Part shown: piece after piece, positions 62,801 to 64,000 of the stretch | Layout: each line of letters starts with the position of its first letter | Numbering within the stretch: position 1 is the first letter of the stretch | Assembly (NCBI RefSeq): GCF_041146795.1 | Contig: NC_135187.1 | Span: 35,473,056-35,537,055, forward strand | DNA: 64,000 bases | Direction: 5' to 3' | From: Maylandia zebra | Taxonomy: Eukaryota > Chordata > Actinopteri > Cichliformes > Cichlidae | The notes under the pieces: model-generated | The model's input: the letters and a program-made list of their open reading frames with translations, nothing else | Databases searched by the model: none | Told to the model about the DNA's origin: nothing | Program-made: the position numbers and the translations under genes

Positions 62801-64000
62801 TGTGCCACACTGTTTAGAGAATACTCATTGTTTTATGTACAGGTCTGAAATATATTTCTGTGTTCCTTTCATTTGGGAAATTTAAGATGCAGATTAATTG
62901 TGTTGAGGTTCTTCTATTTCGTTTATATAATTTTACCACTATATGATCACACTGCAAGTGTAAATGTAATCCTCAGAATAATGGAGGATTCCTGCGAGGT
63001 CTTTACGCTGACTGCCCACGACAATAAATGAAAGCATTCTAACCTGTTGCCTTTTTGTTGTGAATGCAGACCAGAGAAGACACTACACAGAGGTCACATA
63101 AGCATGCAAATCAGTAACATAGGCTGTCTATATGACAACCAAGACAATTTACACAGTTTCACTGATTGAACACTTAATCACATTGTCTTTAGAATAATCA
63201 GCAGATGCAAACATATATATCTTGCAGCTAACATTTAGCTGTAACCCTGTCAAGTAGAGACGGCAGCAGAGGTGAAAACAGCACAAGGGATTGTGGGAAG
63301 TCCACTTCCACATCTGGACTCAGTGTATGCTGGACAGATCCAAGAAAGGGACAGACATATTGCTGCAGACCCCACTGACACTGGCAATGGACTGTTTATA
63401 CTGCTTCCTTCTGGAAAGCGTTATACGAACATACCAGACTGAGACACAGCTTCTTCCCCAGAGCTGTGAAATCCATTTCAATTCAGTGATGTTTTGCACA
63501 TATTTCTAAGGCACAGGTGGATAGTAGCATTCAGTTGTCATTTTATTTTGTTAAATACCAATAAAATGATAGCAGAAGTGCTGTTACGTGTCTGGCCAAT
63601 GTGTTTATTTGGTAGTTCAATGAAAGGCTTCAGTTTGTTAAGAGGGAGGGAAAAAAACTGTGTTCACATTTGCAGTTTTGTCTTGTTATATAATATTTGA
63701 AATTAAAAAAAAATCTACATTTTCAGAAATATTTGTGGGTGTTTTCTTGTTTGTTTGGTTAGTTTTTTGTACTACTTGAACACTAAAGTGGCACTCCAAA
63801 GAGATGACAGTGTTAGCAGTGGCCCACAGCTCATTTAAGTTTGAGACCCCTGCTCTGCGGGGAACGGTGTTAATGTGACGCCTTGGGATCAGATTTAGTT
63901 ATTCAGTCACAGAAAACTCACCGTGGCTGTTGCATCGAGAAGTCTCCACTATCCTGTTGTCTTGGTCATAGCACACCATGGCTTGGTAGCGGTACCCTTG
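22683..64000 (-). CDS. thsd7a: thsd7a, 3' part of the gene (15 exons, overall span)
   Basis: Thrombospondin type-1 domain-containing protein 7A is a single-pass membrane protein with a large extracellular array of TSP1 repeats, known in endothelial migration and as an antigen on kidney podocytes. Exons in transcript order: 64000-63922 (cut by the window), 61420-61242, 60939-60806, 58421-58268, 54639-54498, 53703-53588, 53501-53384, 52547-52402, 50458-50284, 48462-48289, 48041-47946, 45452-45370, 40143-39930, 24979-24892, 22770-22683. They sum to 1986 nt, which is 661 codons plus stop, with GT-AG ends and matching phases throughout. The human protein is about 1650 residues, so the C-terminal 40 percent is present. 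The tail ends [14 protein letters not shown], which together with KKPKKPQRR identifies 7A rather than 7B. Fish may have two thsd7a copies; which one this is cannot be told. Confidence 0.96.
23231..23406 (+). repeat. Dispersed fish repeat, copy 2
   Basis: Same family as 21686-21854, here with AAAGGGAGTTTTTCCTTCC, GGTCTTTACCTTGC and AATATAAAGCACC and a (GTGAACTGAATTGAA)-like tail. It lies in the last thsd7a intron. Confidence 0.65.
23627..24049 (-). CDS. Unassigned 140-codon ORF in the last thsd7a intron
   Basis: A minus-strand frame whose product begins with about 50 hydrophobic residues. A Cys cluster (CCGCCLCC) follows, then a segment with CPACQK, then a Gln/Pro-rich end. The layout (membrane segment, Cys cluster, Q-rich tail) could be a small membrane protein, but low-complexity DNA on both strands can give such frames by chance. 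I recognise no family and see no promoter. It lies on the same strand as thsd7a between its last two exons, so use as an alternative terminal exon is conceivable. Confidence 0.2.
   Translation of the reverse strand: MTWDLTSITTLLTIISSFVFVFHFSVSLIICSFLSCLVPFFFLPSHTLFSCCGCCLCCKSSSKSPSDRIYWMEQNSCTYTCPACQKLEQEELKWCNKQQPQLQEKQQQYEAQLSKPPSSQQHPELQHSLPHPAPFETLIT
24174..24335 (+). repeat. Dispersed fish repeat with AAGCGCTTTGGGG core
   Basis: Contains AAAGCGCTTTGGGGTCC and the tail CTATACAAATACAGGCCATT, words seen at many fish loci as the 3' end of a SINE- or LINE-like repeat. Confidence 0.5.
24420..24720 (+). pseudogene. Mariner-like transposase remnant
   Basis: Short translations such as [11 protein letters not shown], followed in other frames by a [12 protein letters not shown] segment, match the second and third catalytic regions of mariner transposases. 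Heavily decayed and frame-shifted. Confidence 0.4.
24892..24979 (-). CDS. thsd7a: thsd7a transmembrane exon
   Basis: 88 nt from acceptor CTCTGCAG to donor GTAAAG. It encodes [18 protein letters not shown] and the rest of a hydrophobic helix of about 22 residues ending in a split Cys codon. This is the only membrane-spanning segment of the protein. Confidence 0.96.
25340..25530 (+). pseudogene. LINE RT remnant
   Basis: Translation gives [19 protein letters not shown] and [19 protein letters not shown], the C-terminal RT part of a common fish non-LTR element. It is a short piece ending abruptly near 25520. A second copy is at 44620-44930. Confidence 0.65.
25534..25800 (-). pseudogene. LINE endonuclease remnant
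   Basis: The minus strand encodes [15 protein letters not shown] and [11 protein letters not shown], the start of an AP-like endonuclease domain. It lies head to head with the RT remnant on its left, so the two pieces come from separate insertions or a rearranged one. Confidence 0.65.
26040..26400 (-). repeat. 3' end of a CR1/L2-like LINE
   Basis: In minus sense the end reads TTGGAGATAAATTAAGC followed by TTCTGATTCTGATT, a typical 3' terminus with a microsatellite tail. The body to the right has no open frame of note. The right boundary is approximate. Confidence 0.45.
27812..29303 (-). pseudogene. L2-like LINE ORF2, reverse transcriptase part
   Basis: Up to 29221 the frame is open for 469 codons. 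It carries the RT motifs in order: [25 protein letters not shown] (motif A Asp), [16 protein letters not shown] (catalytic Asp pair) and FKFLGV. It ends in an [13 protein letters not shown] segment shared by fish L2-like elements. Reverse transcriptase copies the element's RNA at the nicked target. The N-terminal part of this ORF is at 34815-36278, cut off by the L1-like insertion. The RT part itself shows no stop, so the LINE was probably young when interrupted. Confidence 0.9.
29288..29303. repeat. 16-bp target duplication, left of the L1-like LINE
   Basis: GAGGAAGGAGACATCA is repeated at 34815-34830 directly after the poly(A) tail. Its length fits target-primed insertion of an L1-type element. 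Confidence 0.9.
29305..32100 (+). pseudogene. L1-like ORF2, RT and C-terminal domain, one nonsense codon
   Basis: The frame is continuous from the truncated 5' end to the stop at 32098-32100 except for one TAA at 29950-29952. RT motifs are complete: [35 protein letters not shown] (motif A), [20 protein letters not shown] (catalytic Asp pair) and KYLGI. A C-terminal zinc-binding-type segment ([19 protein letters not shown]) follows. These are features of the L1/Tx1 group. The single nonsense codon disables the copy, which is otherwise well preserved. Confidence 0.88.
32101..34788 (+). other. GC-rich 3' UTR of the L1-like LINE
   Basis: Untranslated region between the ORF2 stop and the poly(A) tail. 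Strong GC and skewed composition produce many overlapping frames on both strands (for example 32366-33088 and 33653-34246). None resembles a known protein. Confidence 0.75.
34815..36278 (-). pseudogene. L2-like LINE, N-terminal part with AP endonuclease
   Basis: The frame opens at 36278 (Met-Met) with a hydrophobic stretch, a basic Arg-rich patch ([17 protein letters not shown]) and then an AP-type endonuclease: [22 protein letters not shown] (Glu), GGLCIYI, VYIPPDA, VAGDFNH (Asp/Asn) and the end motif [11 protein letters not shown]. The endonuclease nicks target DNA to prime reverse transcription. The ORF is cut at 34815 by the L1-like LINE and continues at 29303. Confidence 0.88.
37122..38470. 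other. Intron segment with a hAT-like end
   Basis: No gene is seen. The right part ends with AACTATATAATTAGTTACCCAACATTGGTCA (written here in pieces: TAGTTACCC, AACATTGG), similar in style to hAT ends of the family at 50829-51820. A left end was not found, so this may be a half element. Confidence 0.3.
38906..39110 (+). pseudogene. L2-like LINE remnant (RT motif A)
   Basis: After a frame change the plus strand reads [14 protein letters not shown] near 39009-39050, the RT motif A region. It is short and decayed. Confidence 0.55.
39930..40143 (-). CDS. thsd7a: thsd7a membrane-proximal exon
   Basis: 214 nt between acceptor CTGTTTCAG and donor GTAACA. It opens with [18 protein letters not shown], a Cys-containing segment that follows the last TSP1 repeat. 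It then has a Pro/Ser linker and WFLQPFGP before the membrane exon. The intron that follows is about 15 kb because of nested transposons. Confidence 0.96.
40601..41093. repeat. MITE with CACTAGTACCTACT inverted ends
   Basis: The left end (TTTTCCACTAGTACCTACT, 40606-40624) is matched in inverse by AGTAGGTACTAGTGGGAAA at 41071-41089. No transposase is encoded. The target duplication is unclear. Confidence 0.65.
41510..41765 (+). repeat. Dispersed repeat with AGAACTGAAGAAGCTTCTC
   Basis: Shares long segments (GGGACTCTCCACCATTTG, AGAACTGAAGAAGCTTCTC, CGCTTTTCTTTCCAA) with 56400-56600. It is one of two copies in this gene. Confidence 0.7.
42631..44281 (+). mobile_element. Mariner/Tc1-like transposon with 284-bp inverted repeats
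   Basis: Nearly perfect inverted repeats at 42631-42914 and 43999-44281 begin AGGGTGGGCCATTTATATGG. They flank a broken transposase on the plus strand. Long inverted repeats are unusual next to the short ones of most mariners. The expected TA duplication is not evident at either end. Confidence 0.85.
42935..43992 (+). pseudogene. Mariner-like transposase, broken
   Basis: From ATG 42935 the product starts [19 protein letters not shown], with a helix-turn-helix DNA-binding part. A TGA at 43235-43237 interrupts it. Further on, [10 protein letters not shown] (first Asp) is in the same frame, and a shift near 43470-43510 moves to the frame with [11 protein letters not shown] (second Asp) and [10 protein letters not shown] (third Asp). 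It ends HIEHIL with a stop at 43990. The DDD catalytic residues are kept, but one nonsense codon and one frameshift disable the copy. Confidence 0.85.
44620..44930 (+). pseudogene. LINE RT remnant, second copy
   Basis: Translation gives [18 protein letters not shown] and related pieces with stops, the same LINE region as 25340-25530 with more decay. Confidence 0.55.
45370..45452 (-). CDS. thsd7a: thsd7a exon, Cys-rich segment
   Basis: 83 nt between acceptor CTCCACAG and donor GTGAGT. It encodes [18 protein letters not shown] and a short end (LCTE). It closes the last TSP1-type repeat of the ectodomain. Confidence 0.95.
46030..46690 (+). pseudogene. Ty3/Gypsy RT remnant
   Basis: Pieces in several frames match a Gypsy polyprotein: a [12 protein letters not shown] segment near 46305, then [14 protein letters not shown] and [14 protein letters not shown] (RT core) and HSDTWAEHM at the end. 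The reading frame changes repeatedly and the YLDD motif is not intact. Confidence 0.65.
46760..47059 (-). repeat. tRNA-derived SINE, copy 1
   Basis: In minus sense it starts CAGGGGTGGCTGTAGCTCAG with an A box (TAGCTCAGGTGGTAG) and a B box (GGTTCAATCC), the internal promoter of a tRNA-derived SINE. A body of about 220 bases follows. Confidence 0.7.
47946..48041 (-). CDS. thsd7a: thsd7a exon, TSP1-type module
   Basis: 96 nt between acceptor TTTCTGTAG and donor GTAATA. It encodes [17 protein letters not shown] and [13 protein letters not shown] potential N-glycosylation site (NVT) lies at the end. Confidence 0.95.
48289..48462 (-). CDS. thsd7a: thsd7a exon, TSP1 repeat ([10 protein letters not shown])
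   Basis: 174 nt between acceptor TTCTGTAG and donor GTCACA. The WTVWSSC motif carries the WxxW site of C-mannosylated TSP1 repeats, and Cys positions match the family (CQLSC, LQCPEQ, RPCT). Confidence 0.96.
48938..49505 (+). mobile_element. Solo LTR, Gypsy-type
   Basis: It begins TGTCAGGGTCC, ends CATGACA and is flanked by a perfect 5-bp duplication CATTG (48933-48937 and 49506-49510). An AATAAA signal near 49418 gives plus orientation. No internal region remains, as after recombination between two LTRs. Confidence 0.85.
50284..50458 (-). CDS. thsd7a: thsd7a exon, TSP1-type module
   Basis: 175 nt between acceptor TTTCCATTAG and donor GTAGGT. It encodes [20 protein letters not shown] and ends EPCTVPCPG. 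An NVS glycosylation site is present. Confidence 0.96.
50703..50820. repeat. (AAT)n microsatellite
   Basis: Two ATA/AAT tracts (50700-50730 and about 50774-50818) lie directly left of the hAT element. Confidence 0.9.
50829..51820. mobile_element. Non-autonomous hAT element, undisturbed copy
   Basis: 992 bp from CAGAGATGGGCAGTAACG to CTTGACCAACACTG with a perfect 8-bp duplication GTCAAGAC (50821-50828 and 51821-51828). It aligns with the interrupted copy at 27140-37121. Both ends are rich in GTTAC/GTAAC words in both directions. No transposase frame. Confidence 0.9.
51893..52120 (-). repeat. Dispersed fish repeat, copy 3
   Basis: The same family as 21686-21854 and 23231-23406 in inverse orientation, recognised by CAGTGGGAAGGAAAAACTCC and GAACTAGGCTCAGGGAGG. 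This copy is the longest. Confidence 0.7.
52402..52547 (-). CDS. thsd7a: thsd7a exon, TSP1-type module
   Basis: 146 nt between acceptor TTTTGGCAG and donor GTCAAT. It encodes [19 protein letters not shown] and then [15 protein letters not shown], the end of one repeat and the start of the next. Confidence 0.96.
53384..53501 (-). CDS. thsd7a: thsd7a exon, TSP1 repeat ([10 protein letters not shown])
   Basis: 118 nt between acceptor TTTGCAG and donor GTAAAC. It encodes [20 protein letters not shown] followed by [12 protein letters not shown], a classic TSP1 core with both WxxW and CSxTCG. An NAS glycosylation site is present. Confidence 0.97.
53588..53703 (-). CDS. thsd7a: thsd7a exon, TSP1-type module
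   Basis: 116 nt between acceptor CTCTTCAG and donor GTGAGA. It encodes [20 protein letters not shown] and a C-R-S-D-G segment typical of this family. Confidence 0.96.
53739..53880 (+). repeat. tRNA-derived SINE, copy 2 (truncated)
   Basis: Starts CAGGGGTGGCTGTAGCTCAG like copy 1 with A box and B box (GGTTCAATC), followed by a short body. Confidence 0.65.
54187..54397. repeat. hAT-type MITE with long inverted ends
   Basis: The 211-bp sequence is a near palindrome. CAGGGGTCTTGAACTCCAGG at the left is matched in inverse by CCTGGAGTTTGAGACCCCTG at the right. The 8-bp flanks CTTTAAAT and CTCTAAGT agree at 6 of 8 bases. A truncated copy is at 63836-63855. Confidence 0.75.
54498..54639 (-). CDS. 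thsd7a: thsd7a exon, TSP1-type module
   Basis: 142 nt between acceptor CTTTTCAG and donor GTCAGC. It encodes [33 protein letters not shown] and FHYTYNIT. Glycosylation sites NST and NIT are present. Confidence 0.96.
55401..55438. repeat. 16-bp perfect hairpin
   Basis: AGAGCAACATAACAAA pairs with TTTGTTATGTTGCTCT around a 6-base loop. No gene or element boundary is seen next to it. Confidence 0.8.
55520..55815 (+). repeat. Dispersed repeat with AT-rich tail
   Basis: Ends in TATATAAATAAAAGTGAATTG, similar to the tails of the repeats at 21686 and 23231. It contains an inverted CCAAGTGCTT/AAGCACTTGG pair near 55679-55710. Confidence 0.45.
56040..57400 (+). pseudogene. LINE remnant interrupted by a foldback insertion
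   Basis: The left part encodes an endonuclease-like [17 protein letters not shown] and continues past an insertion (56224-56637) into [10 protein letters not shown] later part (57121-57400, TATGACCACAAGCTCTGGG) is the 3' region of the same kind of LINE. There is no intact frame. Confidence 0.6.
56224..56637. mobile_element. Foldback-type insertion with 14-bp target duplication
   Basis: ACATCCTACCTGAC occurs on both sides (56210-56223 and 56638-56651). The inserted 414 bp start GTCTAAGGAGCTCGGAAAG and, about 35 bases from the right end, carry the inverse of the first 50 bases. Inside is a second inverted pair (TGAGCTCATTGTGAAACC and its complement) around a palindrome near 56320-56340. Its right half is the repeat also found at 41510-41765. 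Confidence 0.75.
58268..58421 (-). CDS. thsd7a: thsd7a exon, TSP1 repeat ([10 protein letters not shown])
   Basis: 154 nt between acceptor GTGACCAG and donor GTAAGG. It encodes [34 protein letters not shown] and WGAWSPC. The inter-repeat segment is strongly characteristic of THSD7 proteins. Confidence 0.97.
58780..60604 (+). pseudogene. L2-like LINE, internally deleted, with a MITE inside
   Basis: An endonuclease fragment ([11 protein letters not shown]) is joined directly to the RT C-terminal part ([27 protein letters not shown]), so the RT core was lost. A MITE occupies 59360-60243. The 3' end lies near 60565-60604 with GGACAACAAAGG and a TTCTA-type tail. Confidence 0.65.
59360..60243. repeat. 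884-bp MITE with ATCACTGCTCCCAACAA ends
   Basis: ATCACTGCTCCCAACAA (59360-59376) is inverted at 60227-60243. It encodes nothing recognisable. LINE sequence continues on both sides, which marks it as an insertion. A clear target duplication was not found. Confidence 0.7.
60806..60939 (-). CDS. thsd7a: thsd7a exon, TSP1-type module with an unusual Trp
   Basis: 134 nt between acceptor TGCATCAG and donor GTAAGA. It encodes [38 protein letters not shown] and VQTRNV. In family members I recall, the position after WSx is Cys; here it reads Trp (TGG), so one disulfide partner may be missing. Confidence 0.95.
61242..61420 (-). CDS. thsd7a: thsd7a exon, TSP1 repeat ([15 protein letters not shown])
   Basis: 179 nt between acceptor TGGTTACAG and donor GTGAGA. 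It holds the most regular TSP1 core in the window, [14 protein letters not shown], followed by [18 protein letters not shown]. WxxW and CSxxCG match sites for C-mannosylation and O-fucosylation. Confidence 0.97.
61690..61810 (-). repeat. LINE 3' remnant
   Basis: Minus-strand translation [19 protein letters not shown] matches the C-terminal part of the LINE family seen at 20037 and 57121. Short and decayed. Confidence 0.45.
62461..63069 (+). repeat. Two-part repeat with a joined second copy
   Basis: Segment A (62461-62490) and segment B (62719-62791) are separated by about 228 bases. Both are repeated next to each other at 62966-62995 and 62997-63069. The separating sequence starts GTAAGG and ends TTTCCATTTAG. 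Confidence 0.75.
63290..63500 (+). pseudogene. L2-like LINE remnant (C-terminal end)
   Basis: Translation contains [19 protein letters not shown], equivalent to the [12 protein letters not shown] end of the LINE at 27812-29303, followed by stops. Confidence 0.6.
63922..64000 (-). CDS. thsd7a: thsd7a exon, cut by the window edge
   Basis: At least 79 nt ending at donor GTGAGT. It encodes [20 protein letters not shown] and SRCNSHG, the end of a TSP1-type module. Upstream exons, including the signal peptide, lie right of the window. Confidence 0.93.

Overview
This window comes from a teleost fish nuclear genome, probably a percomorph. The evidence is GT-AG split exons of a vertebrate membrane protein, long introns, and a dense load of fish-type transposons: L2/CR1-like and L1-like LINEs, hAT elements, tRNA-derived SINEs and an endogenous retrovirus. 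There are no bacterial features. The species cannot be fixed from the sequence alone.

Two host genes are supported, both on the minus strand. At the left edge (1596-1649) is a single coding exon for a signal peptide matching neurexophilin-1 (nxph1). A GC-rich promoter area lies to its right, and the rest of the gene runs off the left end. From 64000 down to 22683 lies the 3' part of thsd7a, which encodes a thrombospondin type-1 repeat membrane protein of endothelium and podocytes. I place 15 coding exons (the first cut by the window edge), giving about 661 residues. They cover TSP1-type repeats, the membrane-proximal region, one transmembrane segment and a short basic tail ending at a stop codon. 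All donors and acceptors are GT/AG and every exon phase agrees with the next.

Between the two genes (about 2.1-22.7 kb) sits a well-defined endogenous retrovirus on the minus strand (8338-18142). It has two apparently identical 809-bp LTRs, a 4-bp target duplication, a tRNA-Pro-like primer site, a polypurine tract, an open gag, an in-frame gag stop (UGA-CGG) before protease, a broken pol and no env. Its 2.3-kb leader carries an array of small hairpins with changing stems and a nearly constant loop. This is the most unusual signal in the window.

The thsd7a introns are full of nested elements. In the 15-kb intron between the exons at 39930-40143 and 24892-24979, a 1-kb hAT element (27140-37121) was interrupted by an L2-like LINE (27215-36289), which was interrupted by an L1-like LINE (29304-34814). 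Other introns hold a full-length but broken mariner-like transposon with 284-bp inverted repeats (42631-44281), a solo Gypsy-type LTR (48938-49505), an undisturbed hAT copy (50829-51820), two SINEs, several MITEs and many LINE remnants. No CRISPR array or functional RNA gene was found; the tRNA-like signals belong to SINEs.
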